DNA from: Chitinophagaceae bacterium
GTDB lineage: Bacteria > Bacteroidota > Bacteroidia > Chitinophagales > Chitinophagaceae
Length of the DNA: 10,263 nucleotides
Reading direction: 5' to 3'
Assembly: GCA_003509845.1 (NCBI GenBank)
Contig: DOMR01000277.1
Coordinates: 1 to 10,263 of the forward strand
Positions within the stretch are counted from its first letter, which is position 1; each line of letters begins with the position of its first letter. Under the pieces are notes generated by a model. The model saw only the letters and a list, made by a program, of their open reading frames with translations, had not been told where the DNA came from and searched no databases. Position numbers and translations under genes: made by a program. Of this stretch, positions 1 through 8,100 are shown one piece after another.

Positions 1-34
1 TATTTATGTAAAGATAGGGATAAACTGTTAATAA

Positions 35-165
35 ACTAAAATATTTAGTATTTTTTTACTAATTTGATTAGTTTTTTACTAATTATGAACTAAATCATTG
101 ATATTCAATTGATTAAAATTTAGTAATCAGCGAAACTTTCATCTAAAATAGTGAAATTAGTTAGT
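35..165. repeat. AT-rich gene-free stretch with iterated ACTAA/TTAGT pentamers
   Basis: I see no coding region in the first 235 bases. This part is very AT-rich and carries the pentamer ACTAA or its complement TTAGT nine times, at 35, 45, 58, 68, 78, 89, 120, 157 and 161. The first six are 10-13 bp apart, close to one helical turn. Within the block, TTTTTTACTAATT occurs twice as a direct repeat (52-64 and 72-84, 20 bp apart), and TTAGTAAAAA (161-170) is an inverted copy of its core. It could be an operator array or curved DNA for a gene left of the window. It could also be chance in biased sequence. No function is assigned. Confidence 0.4.
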
Positions 166-176
166 AAAAAGTGGCT

Positions 177-210
177 AAAACAACAACATCGACCTAAAAA
201 ATCGATGTTG
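177..210 (-). terminator. Probable intrinsic terminator after the 928-residue T9SS gene
   Basis: A perfect 9-bp stem (CAACATCGA at 184-192 with TCGATGTTG at 202-210) encloses a 9-nt A-rich loop. Read on the minus strand it begins about 25 nt after the stop codon at 236 and is followed by TTGTTTTAG. The T tract is interrupted by one G, so it is not ideal, but position, orientation and stem are right. It is the only terminator-like structure visible downstream of the three surface-protein genes, so it may end a transcript covering all of them. Confidence 0.65.
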
Positions 211-235
211 CATAGTAATTAAAAATAGGTTGCTC

Positions 236-681
236 CTACAACTTCACCATCTTAAACTGTTGGGCTATTTTATTATCATTGGAGGTAATCCTGATGATAT
301 AAGTACCCCTAGCTAGTTGACCAAGTTGTATTTTAGTTCCTGCCGTAATATTTTGCTGAGTGGCCACCTTTGATCCTGTGGCTACATCATATACTTCTAT
401 GTTTAGTTTTTGATAACCCTTCACTATAAAATCAAAATTCAGTTGATTTACAAAAGGATTAGGGGCGAGTTTGATAAACTCGTCTTTACTTAGATTAATA
501 ATATCAGTTACTAAATAATAATAAGCTGCGCTCATGACACTTGTACAACCACTGGTCGTTGTTTTTGCTGTGTAGGAGCCTGCGGTAGTTGGTTTATACT
601 TTTGTGCGGTATCGGTAATCGCAGATCCATCTTTATACCACGTAGTTCCCGGTGCACCTGATAATAAGAAATTTGCAGTGT
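236..681 (-). repeat. Shared 3' module (Ig-like plus T9SS sorting domain), copy A
   Basis: The last ~148 codons of this gene match the last ~148 codons of the 1258-residue gene (copy B, 4657-5102) without gaps. By eye I count about 29 mismatches in 446 positions, roughly 93% identity. Only about eight change the protein, so most are synonymous. Identity falls sharply just upstream of the codons for RDTANF, although the two proteins remain recognisably related beyond that point. This suggests recent duplication or gene conversion limited to the end module. Confidence 0.9.
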
Positions 682-3022
682 CTCTTGACAAGGTAGGGGC
701 GCCTGGGATTGGTTTTGTTGTAACGACTACTTTGGATCTTGGTCCTTCACATCCTGTGGCTGTTATGATTTGACTGAGATAATAATTAGCAGATCCAACA
801 GTTGCGGTGCTTGGTTTTATTGCAGTGCTACTTCCTGTTCCTCCTGTTGCATTAGTACCATACCATAATAGGGTGGCTCCTGTGCTTGTATTTAATCTTA
901 TCGTATCTGCGCTTGCATTATTACAATAATTTGTATCTCGCACGACTGGTGCTATTGGTAATGGATTTATAGTCACACCTATTTTTGCTCTTGCGCCCTC
1001 ACATCCTGTACTATTATTTTTTTGGCTTACATAATAATTAAACGAACCCACTGTTGTAGTAATTGGTTTACTACCTAGGACACTTCCAGTTCCTCCTGTT
1101 GCGCTAGTGCCGTACCAATTTAAACTATGGCCAGTTAAGGAAGTCGCCTTTAATGTGTCTGCACTAATATTATTACAATATGCTGTGTCTTTTACAGAAG
1201 GACTTGCTGGTGCAGGATTAATTTTTACAGTGATTTTAACTCTTGGGCTTTCGCAGCTTGTCGTATTATTTATCTGAGATACATAATATGATTTTGTTGT
1301 TGTATCGATAGTGGGCGCAACGACTGCGCTAGCATTACCCGTTCCTCCTGTAGCATTAGTACCATACCAGGTAATACTATTACCACTTGTGCCCGTTGCT
1401 AGCAATGTGGAAGAACTTATATTTTGACAAAAAACGGTATCCTTAACTGTAGGTAGTGCAGGTAAAGCGTTTTTTGTAATTGTTATCGTATCGGAAGAAA
1501 TTACACATTTAAAAGTGTCTGTTCTTGTCACATAAAGAGTTGTACTTTCTAAAAATGTTTTTGATGTGACATTATTGACATCTGACTTTGTTCCATAATA
1601 CCATTTTAATGTGTCTCTAGGATTATTAATAGAAATTTTTGTACTATCGCCAGAACAAAATGAAAGCTTTGATTGACTTAAAATAGGCTTAGTCATATAA
1701 CTTAAGGGGCAATTTGGTTTGCCCTTCAATGAATCAAATAAATATTTTGCATAAGGATCATATTGAAAAAAATCTTTTTCTATAAATTTATTTCCGGTTC
1801 TAATAAATACAGTTTTTTTCTTTATTTCATTATCAGGACTTGTATACGGAGCCATACCCGTATCAGAGTAGGTGATATCTTTTTTTCCATCACCATCAAA
1901 ATCATAATAAATGAGTTTGTTTCTGAAATCGGTTCTATTTAAACTTAAAGTATATTCTACCCAACTTAACTCTCTATTAAAAGAGCCGTTGGCCTGTTGA
2001 ATATAGGCTTCGATAGTCCAATTTAAATGGTTGGTAGCATTAATGTTTATAAAATCGTTTAAGCCGTCGCCATTTAAATCATCTACAATATAATCGTAAA
2101 CATTCATCGTATTCGTAGAACTTGTAGGATATGGTGTGTTTATTTCCTTGCCAGAAAAGACACCCTTCCCATTATTTATAAGCATTTTATTTTGAATGTT
2201 ACTTGCTATAAAAATATCATTATACCCGTCTTTATTTATGTCCTTTAAATTAGTATAAAATGAAAAATCAGTCTTCATGTCAACGAAATCCTTGTTAGAG
2301 AAATAAGGGAACGCTGCAATTCCCCAAAATATATATGAATGAGAATTAGCGGCTATAAATAAATCTGGTAATTTATCGCCGTTTAAATCGGCAACAGATC
2401 CATGTTCATGTGCAAATTGATCAAGAAGTGCTTTCGGTTCTAGTTCTAATTTGGTTAAATCATAGCCGCCCTTGCCATCACTAATAGCTATAGTTACTTG
2501 TTCGTTTGGATTACTATCGTACATTTCATCTCTGTGTCCAAAAATTACTAAATCAACATAATTATCATCATTTAAGTACACTGCGGAAACCTTTGTTGGA
2601 GCGCCTATAAAATTTGTTTTATCATTGATTAAATTTTTCTCTTCAAACTTTAGGTTCGCCGGATTCCAGATTAAAAAGGAGAGGTTGGCTTTTTTACCAC
2701 CAAATGCTGATCCGCTATTAAATACATCAATATATCCATCATTATTAAAATCGCCATTGCAAATTGATTGTGTCCAAGCACAATAAGCTTCACCTTGAGG
2801 TGGAGCATAAACTTCATAGTTTTTTTGAAAAACACAAATCATTATATCACTTAGCACGTTTGTATTTTCCCAATACTCGGTTCCAAGTTGTCTTGCATTA
2901 GCAGCTACTTTATATCCAGTAAAGTTGTCTAATGCATTTGTTTTTGTTGCAAAAGTTTTTGGAGATTGCGCATTTAAATTGCAGCACACTAAAATCCCAA
3001 AGGCGAAGATTGCTCTTTTCAT
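236..3022 (-). CDS. T9SS-secreted VCBS-propeller protein with Ig-like array (928 aa)
   Basis: Probable cell-surface or secreted, calcium-binding adhesion-type protein. Residues 1-18 form a signal peptide (MKRAIF start, cleavage near NA|QS). Six VCBS/FG-GAP calcium loops (DxDxDG type, one degenerate) lie at 91-99, 150-157, 212-220, 261-269, 315-323 and 374-382, suggesting one beta-propeller over about 60-440. An Ig-like module follows (446-518), then three tandem CHU_C-associated Ig-like repeats (about 523-773, pitch 84), another Ig-like module (775-836), and a type A T9SS sorting domain (about 850-928: APNPF, VYDVATG, LARGTY, KMVKL end). T9SS cargo crosses the outer membrane and the C-terminal domain is usually removed on export. 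The start codon fits the signal peptide and lies 20 nt after a leader element shared with both neighbouring surface genes. CysCys at 13-14 is unusual for a secretory signal. No catalytic motif is visible; ligand and function are unknown. Confidence 0.92.
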   Translation of the reverse strand: MKRAIFAFGILVCCNLNAQSPKTFATKTNALDNFTGYKVAANARQLGTEYWENTNVLSDIMICVFQKNYEVYAPPQGEAYCAWTQSICNGDFNNDGYIDVFNSGSAFGGKKANLSFLIWNPANLKFEEKNLINDKTNFIGAPTKVSAVYLNDDNYVDLVIFGHRDEMYDSNPNEQVTIAISDGKGGYDLTKLELEPKALLDQFAHEHGSVADLNGDKLPDLFIAANSHSYIFWGIAAFPYFSNKDFVDMKTDFSFYTNLKDINKDGYNDIFIASNIQNKMLINNGKGVFSGKEINTPYPTSSTNTMNVYDYIVDDLNGDGLNDFININATNHLNWTIEAYIQQANGSFNRELSWVEYTLSLNRTDFRNKLIYYDFDGDGKKDITYSDTGMAPYTSPDNEIKKKTVFIRTGNKFIEKDFFQYDPYAKYLFDSLKGKPNCPLSYMTKPILSQSKLSFCSGDSTKISINNPRDTLKWYYGTKSDVNNVTSKTFLESTTLYVTRTDTFKCVISSDTITITKNALPALPTVKDTVFCQNISSSTLLATGTSGNSITWYGTNATGGTGNASAVVAPTIDTTTKSYYVSQINNTTSCESPRVKITVKINPAPASPSVKDTAYCNNISADTLKATSLTGHSLNWYGTSATGGTGSVLGSKPITTTVGSFNYYVSQKNNSTGCEGARAKIGVTINPLPIAPVVRDTNYCNNASADTIRLNTSTGATLLWYGTNATGGTGSSTAIKPSTATVGSANYYLSQIITATGCEGPRSKVVVTTKPIPGAPTLSRDTANFLLSGAPGTTWYKDGSAITDTAQKYKPTTAGSYTAKTTTSGCTSVMSAAYYYLVTDIINLSKDEFIKLAPNPFVNQLNFDFIVKGYQKLNIEVYDVATGSKVATQQNITAGTKIQLGQLARGTYIIRITSNDNKIAQQFKMVKL
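704..1456 (-). repeat. Three tandem 252-bp coding repeats (CHU_C-associated Ig-like domains)
   Basis: Three in-frame 84-codon units encode residues 523-606, 607-690 and 691-773. Each has the same landmarks: a P-x-V-(K/R)DT start, YC or FC, WYGT(N/S)ATGGTG, YY(V/L)SQ, and C-E-(S/G)-(P/A)-R before the next strand. The DNA marker GTTCCTCCTGTTGC recurs at 837, 1089 and (one change) 1341, exactly 252 bp apart. The pattern matches the Ig-like domain family associated with CHU_C proteins of Bacteroidota. The units are diverged enough to be old. The equivalent place in the 1258-residue paralogue has none of them. Confidence 0.9.
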
Positions 3023-3049
3023 TAATTAAGTTTTAATCAATCCTTTGGG
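2996..3049 (-). promoter_or_regulatory. Possible leader stem enclosing the start codon of the 928-residue gene
   Basis: The leader octamer CCCAAAGG (minus strand, 3049-3042) is perfectly complementary to CCTTTGGG in codons 7-9 (minus strand, 3003-2996). The arms are 38 nt apart, and the ATG lies in the loop. A weaker version exists in the lipoprotein gene: CCCAAAG in the leader against TTTTGGG at 4586-4580, with one G-U pair. Such a fold could limit ribosome access, but it is short and could be fortuitous. Confidence 0.3.
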
Positions 3050-3064
3050 GGTACAATAAAGTTA
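3043..3064 (-). promoter_or_regulatory. Conserved leader/promoter element of the 928-residue gene
   Basis: On the minus strand this reads TAACTTTA, three bases, then TACCCCCAAAG, ending 20 nt before the ATG. The same arrangement precedes both other surface-protein genes and is absent before the DUF1080 gene. TAACTTTA differs by one base from the Bacteroidota -7 consensus TAnnTTTG, but I find no convincing -33 TTTG box at the usual distance. It may be a promoter with its transcription start inside the C-rich block, or a regulator-binding or leader-RNA motif. Confidence 0.5.
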
Positions 3065-3074
3065 GGGTAAATTC

Positions 3075-3119
3075 CTACAACTTCACCATCTTAAACTGTT
3101 GGGCTATTTTATAATCATT
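3075..3119 (-). pseudogene. Orphan tail of a T9SS sorting domain after the lipoprotein gene
   Basis: These 45 bp match the last 15 codons of both T9SS genes (44 of 45 positions against 236-280). Translated in their own frame they read NDYKIAQQFKMVKL and a TAG stop. They begin exactly at the stop codon of the lipoprotein gene and overlap two of its bases, in the +1 frame, so they are not translated as part of it. The essential PNPF region and the rest of the sorting domain are absent, so the piece cannot act as a secretion signal. It marks a deletion, fusion or insertion boundary. It may persist only because it sits just upstream of the next gene's leader. Confidence 0.85.
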
Positions 3120-4605
3120 AATACTTCAATCTATATTTTTTGTTTATCTTAAATCCTTGTTTTGTATTCTCCCACCAAAAATAGGTCCATTTGGGACTTC
3201 CTAATCTACTTTTCGAGTAGGTTGGGTAATATAAATCTATATCACCATCTCGATCAATATCCTCACACCATACTTGAAATTCAGAAATTAAATTTTTATC
3301 ATACTCTATAAAATCTTTCTTATACACAAATTGGGTGCCTGAATTTTCGAAATAATCTTGAAAAAATGAGGGGACTCCATTTTCTACACTTAAGCTACCT
3401 ATAACAAGATCCATGTCACCATCTCCATCTCCATCAAATAGCGTTATTCTGTCACTGGTTGGATTTTTTTGTGGATAGGTATATTTTTCAATCAATTTCC
3501 CAACTATATTCATATTGATGACCGTTTTTTTGGTAACAATATTTAACATTGCTTCGTTTGTATTTTGATTTGCATAAAAATTTACAAAATCAATACTGCC
3601 ATCTTTATCATAATCATATTTATTATATATACCTTGTTTGAATAAAGGAGTTAAAGTTCTTTTCTCAAATTTATTATTACCAAGATTTTTATAATACACA
3701 CCTTCACGCATTTCTGAAACTAACAAATCATGCAATCCGTCAAAATCCCAATCAAATATATTTAAATTGAATTGTGATTGTTTTGGGATATTTAAAATTT
3801 CAGTAACGTTATAATCAAGACTTCCTTTTGACATTAACAGGTATGTATTTACTCCATTAAATCTTATGTCCCCATTACCGTAATCCCACTCGCCCATGTA
3901 TGTTAAGCCAAAGTCTAAATAACCATCGTTATTTAGATCACGATAATCAAATAATAAACGATTTAGTGAATCCCTAATACCTGGATTCTTTTCTTTAATA
4001 TTAAATGAGAATATGTCTTTCCCTGTATAGTCTTTTACATATAAAGTGGCTTGTTTTTTGGGATCGGAACTTACACCACTCCATGTAATAATATCAGGTA
4101 TACCATCTTTATTTAAATCATATGTTCCATTTTTCGCTTGCGCATGGTCATTCCAATTAAGATCTTTAAATAAATCAGTATTTATAGCTGGAATAAAGGG
4201 AATATTAGTGGCACTTATAGTTTTAGAGCTTGTATTGCTCGCGGTATTTTTTGAAGTAACATTTATTACAACTGAGTAATTTCCCATTCTAAAATGCCCA
4301 GGAATATTTAAACTTAAGCTCAAAGCATTGATTGTTGTATCTAACTTAAATATCTGTTTTGAACTATCACTCCATGTAGAGGTAACAGAATATATTACAC
4401 CTGCTGCTGGAAGCTTTGAGCTTATGGTAATAATAAGTGGTAATGTGTCAGCAATATTATAAGTCCCCGTATCTAAATTGGTAGTGAATTTTATAGCCTC
4501 TTCCTGCACAACAACAGTTGGTGTTGGTGGTGGTGTATCAGGAACTGATGTTTTATTACAAGCAAAAACAAATAAAATACCCAAAACAAAGATTGCTTTT
4601 TTCAT
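3118..4605 (-). CDS. VCBS-propeller lipoprotein (495 aa)
   Basis: Probable membrane-anchored, calcium-binding lipoprotein of the periplasm or cell surface. The N terminus MKKAIFVLGILFVFAC is a lipoprotein signal peptide with lipobox VFAC and lipidated Cys16, followed by a Pro/Thr-rich linker (21-30). Residues 37-135 look like an Ig-like beta-sandwich. A single VCBS propeller follows, with calcium loops at 163-171, 223-231, 285-293, 331-339, 391-399 and 449-457. The protein stops right after the last blade (FWWENTKQGF...KKYRLKY), so the propeller looks complete and no T9SS domain is present. I see no obvious acidic lipoprotein export signal after Cys16, so surface exposure is uncertain. It lies between two T9SS cargo genes, 51 bp downstream of the larger one. 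Its signal-peptide region and leader resemble those of the 928-residue gene. Ligand and exact function are unknown. Confidence 0.9.
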   Translation of the reverse strand: MKKAIFVLGILFVFACNKTSVPDTPPPTPTVVVQEEAIKFTTNLDTGTYNIADTLPLIITISSKLPAAGVIYSVTSTWSDSSKQIFKLDTTINALSLSLNIPGHFRMGNYSVVINVTSKNTASNTSSKTISATNIPFIPAINTDLFKDLNWNDHAQAKNGTYDLNKDGIPDIITWSGVSSDPKKQATLYVKDYTGKDIFSFNIKEKNPGIRDSLNRLLFDYRDLNNDGYLDFGLTYMGEWDYGNGDIRFNGVNTYLLMSKGSLDYNVTEILNIPKQSQFNLNIFDWDFDGLHDLLVSEMREGVYYKNLGNNKFEKRTLTPLFKQGIYNKYDYDKDGSIDFVNFYANQNTNEAMLNIVTKKTVINMNIVGKLIEKYTYPQKNPTSDRITLFDGDGDGDMDLVIGSLSVENGVPSFFQDYFENSGTQFVYKKDFIEYDKNLISEFQVWCEDIDRDGDIDLYYPTYSKSRLGSPKWTYFWWENTKQGFKINKKYRLKY

Positions 4606-4701
4606 AGACTTAGTTTTTATATATTCTTTGGGGGTATAATAAAGTTAAGTAAAATCCTACAACTTCACCATCTTAAACTGTTGGGCTATTTTATTATCAT
4701 T
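4571..4701 (-). repeat. Duplicated junction cassette, copy 2
   Basis: Partner of 2988-3119. Here the cassette is intact: the sorting-domain tail is the real in-frame 3' end of the 1258-residue gene, followed by the 51-bp gap with the leader element and then the lipoprotein's signal-peptide codons. Because this copy is functional on both sides it may be closer to the original arrangement. The direction of copying cannot be proved from this window. Confidence 0.7.
4626..4647 (-). promoter_or_regulatory. Conserved leader/promoter element of the lipoprotein gene
   Basis: Minus-strand TAACTTTA, then TACCCCCAAAG after three bases, ending 20 nt before the ATG. It is the same spacing as at the 928-residue gene, and the two copies differ at one position within the 22-bp element. 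It starts only ten bases after the stop codon of the gene upstream. Any -33 contact would therefore fall in the sorting-domain coding tail, which may explain why the tail was retained next to the other copy. Confidence 0.5.
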
Positions 4702-5102
4702 CGAGGTAACTCTGACGATATAAGTACCCCTGGCTAGTTGACCAAGTTGTATTTTAGTTCCTGCCGTAATATTCTGCTGAATGGCCACTTTTGATCCTGT
4801 GGCTACATCATATACTTCTATGTTTAGTTTTTGATAGCCCTTAACGATAAAATCAAAGTTCAGTTGATTAATAAATGGATTAGGGGCTAGTTTGATAAAT
4901 TCATCTTTACTTAGATTAATAATATCAGTTACTAAATAATAATAGGCCGAGCTCATTACACTTGTACAACCATTGGTCGTTGTTTTTGCCGTGTAGGAGC
5001 CTGCGGTAGTTGGTTTATACTTTTGTGCGGTATCAGTAATCACAGATCCATCTTTATACCACGTAGTTCCCAGTGCACCTGATAATAAGAAGTTTGCAGT
5101 AT
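4657..5102 (-). repeat. Shared 3' module (Ig-like plus T9SS sorting domain), copy B
   Basis: Direct-repeat partner of 236-681, about 93% identical without gaps, encoding residues from about RDTANF to the C terminus. It contains the Ig-like segment with TTWYKDGS and GSYTAKTTT, then the sorting domain. The two copies are 4421 bp apart in the same orientation, so recombination between them could delete or duplicate the intervening genes. Confidence 0.9.
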
Positions 5103-8100
5103 CGCGAGTAATTGAGGGGGCAGATGGAATACCGTATTTTTTTATTTGTATGGTATCAGATGATATAACACAACCCAAGCTATCGGTTCTTGTAACAAAT
5201 AGTTTTGTACTATCTGTAAATGTTTTATTACTCAAGTTTGTCAAATCACTCTTGGTGCCATAATACCATTTTAATGAATCTCCTTTATTAATATTAGATA
5301 TGGTAAGTTTTAATGAGTCGCCAGAACAAAAATCATATTTAGTTGTGGAGAAGGTAGGTTTAATCAGATTTTTACAAAATGTTACTGTCATTTCATACAG
5401 ATTAAATTTATGTTTTTCAGATAAGGTTGCCTGTGAACTATAACTACCTGTATTTTGGAAACCAAAAAATTTTAATTTATTATTTACAAAAAAGCCTTTT
5501 ACATAACCAGGATAAATACCGGGAATTGATAAATCATTTGTTAAATAATTAAATGTTCCTTTTGTATTTCTCCATATTGATGCCTGAAGCTTAATTCCAT
5601 AACCCCTCCAACCATTGTCTGTATAATGTGGGCCATTGGGTCCCGGATTAATTCTAAATTGTGTGCCGAAGTTAGATGGATGTACAATAATATCAAGCCA
5701 ACCATCTTTATCCACATCAGACACCTCAAACTCTCTAAATGCGTTAGAAGAATCGGGATAGCTTCCTTTTGAGGTATCACTATAGTTTAAAATTTGATCT
5801 GGTTCAAAAATTCCATCTTTTTTGCCTAACCATATTTGAATTTTTCCATTTGGATAGCCCTCAGTTGCAATTGCCATATCATCAATCCCATCTTTATCAA
5901 AATCTGCTAATTTAATAGAAGTGCTATTTGCACCCTCTTGTTTTGCTTCAGAAAATACACCTAATGTATTTGCTTTTTTATAAAATTCATACGCCTTTGA
6001 TATTGAACTATAGGCATAAATTAAATATCCGTATGCATCTCCGGAAGAGCCATATTGAGTTACAATTATTTCAGGATGCTTATCTCCTAAAATATCTTTT
6101 ATTGCAACAGCACCCGGACCTGCTACAAATCCAAGGGATGTGGGTAATATCATTGTATTAACTCCGTCTATAAATGTTGTATCGTTTTGTTGAATATACG
6201 GATGAAGTCCGCCAATACCCTTCCAGGGATCATAACTTCCCATATGAAGTCCCATTAAATCATATTTACCATCCAGATCTAAGTCACCAACTGCAACAGA
6301 ATGATAAAAACTTTTATATTTAGAAATTTTTGTCCACTTTAATTTGTCATTACTATTTTTTACTGTCCAAATATCTCCATATGGCCATGGATTTCCACTT
6401 TCCAATCCATGGTCTGCATAAGCAATTGTAGTTGAGTCAACAAAAACATAATTTCTTGCATTTCCCATAGCCGCTTCTGGATAAATATTTTCTAATTGCC
6501 AATTTCCGGATTTGTTTATCAAATGTATTGGCGGCAACCCCCCTTCTCCAAGTGCCGGTGTTCCAATAATATGTTCAATGCCGGCAATAGAATACAAAAT
6601 AGAACCCGAAACAGAATATTCTAAGGGACCACCTATCCCCATATTGTTAATTCTATTTGCATTTGAATCATTTATAGATATAGAAAATGTTTTTAGTCTT
6701 AGGGCAACTTGTCCTTCTTTTTCAACTGTAAATGGTTTTTCATTTACACAACCACCTAGATTTGTTCTTACTATCTTATAATCTCCGGTTTCATTTATTG
6801 TAATACTATTTGTATTTCCTATGATTTTGTTATTCTTATACCAAATGGTTTTCATACCATCAATTGTATCCACATAAATTTTTGTTTTTGAATCATTATA
6901 TGGAATAGATGTTAGACCGTGAATATTAATTACCGGTTTGTAAACATCGCAAGGAAAGCGGAATTGTGACAAATCTATCTTTGCAATTCCATTTGTATTA
7001 TCCCAATTACTAAATGTTGTTTCACCTCCTTCTGATAAAAATAAAATGTTTGCTGATTTTTCTGAAATATTATAAATTGGATAAAAAAACCAGCCCATTT
7101 TTAATGCCTGAAAGTCACTATCATTCTTAAAATCTAATTTAAAACCTTGAATTTTTTTACCAGTATTTAATAAAACTCGTTTATTTAATAATTCTTTTTT
7201 TATTATTGTGTCCCCATTATCCCAGCCCCACCAACCCCAACCATTTACCGGCAAGATGTCTACAAGTCCGTCATTGTTTAAATCTTCCACTTTTATGCCA
7301 TTACCATGTGCTATCCTTACTGGATCGTATTGTAAGGCGCTATCAAGCCATTGATTTGATATGTTACCATACTTATTATAAACCTGAATTCTTGTATGAG
7401 ACAATCCCAAATCTAATTCAACCGATTTTCCAGTTAGATCTTTAATTTGTGTGAATTCTTGTGTAACTACTTCATAAATTCCATCATTATCCATGTCTAC
7501 TACATGAATTCCAAAATCAATTACCGGCAAATAGTTATAAAAATAATCACCTTTCTGTTTTTTTTCAGAAGTAATTATCGCAACAGTATCATGCTTACTG
7601 ATTAATGATAAAGAATCTCCTTTATTAAATGAAATGATAAAAATTGAATCTTTGAAATTTATCAATCTCTTTTCAATTGCAAAAAATATTTTACCACCTT
7701 TTTCGTCCGATTGAACAGCTCTTGATAACAAATCTAAATCAGTTCCCCTTAGCGTTGTTCCTCTGTATAGTTCTTCATTAATTAATCCATACTTATATAG
7801 TAAATTAGGGTCTTGGTGATTGGGATCAGTATTTTGAGGTTTATCATAATTAGAAATTATGATTTCTTTTTGAGGTGTATTATTAATATTTAAGAGTCTG
7901 CCAGATTCGGTATTATAATTGTTTGGAAATAAAACCCTTTTAAAATAATCACCTTTATTTAAAAAGAGTTTATCAAATGTGTGTTCTGGATTGTTAGTAT
8001 ACCATTCTGCCTGTTTGTTTTCTGGCTTTCCGTGATAGTTTTGTGTGGGCAATAAAATATCAGCGCGATTATCACCATCTACATCTCCAACATCAAATAA

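Larger units (their letters stand above)
2988..3119 (-). repeat. Duplicated junction cassette (signal-peptide start, leader, sorting-domain tail), copy 1
   Basis: This stretch covers the first codons of the 928-residue gene, its leader, and a sorting-domain tail remnant. It aligns almost collinearly with 4571-4701, which holds the start of the lipoprotein gene, its leader, and the true 3' end of the 1258-residue gene. Distances from ATG to the upstream TAG differ by one base. The signal peptides begin MKRAIFAFGIL and MKKAIFVLGIL, and the leader elements and tails are nearly identical. The simplest reading is duplication of a whole intergenic junction rather than independent convergence. Confidence 0.7.

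Noticed and set aside
704..1456. Regular 252-bp repeats as a CRISPR array or satellite
   Set aside because: They are in-frame, diverged coding repeats of an Ig-like domain family, far longer than CRISPR repeats and without constant short repeats and variable spacers.
3023..3117. Terminators between the three surface-protein genes
   Set aside because: I looked for stem plus T-run structures in 3023-3117 and 4606-4656 and found none convincing. Read-through seems possible.
3118..3120. Sequencing frameshift splitting a T9SS domain from the lipoprotein
   Set aside because: Restoring the frame would add only about 14 residues and still lack the PNPF core and most of the sorting domain. A single indel cannot explain the structure.
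236..5102. Direct repeats at 236-681 and 4657-5102 as ends of a composite transposon
   Set aside because: The repeats encode the functional C-terminal domain of two proteins. No transposase, terminal inverted repeats or target-site duplication is visible.
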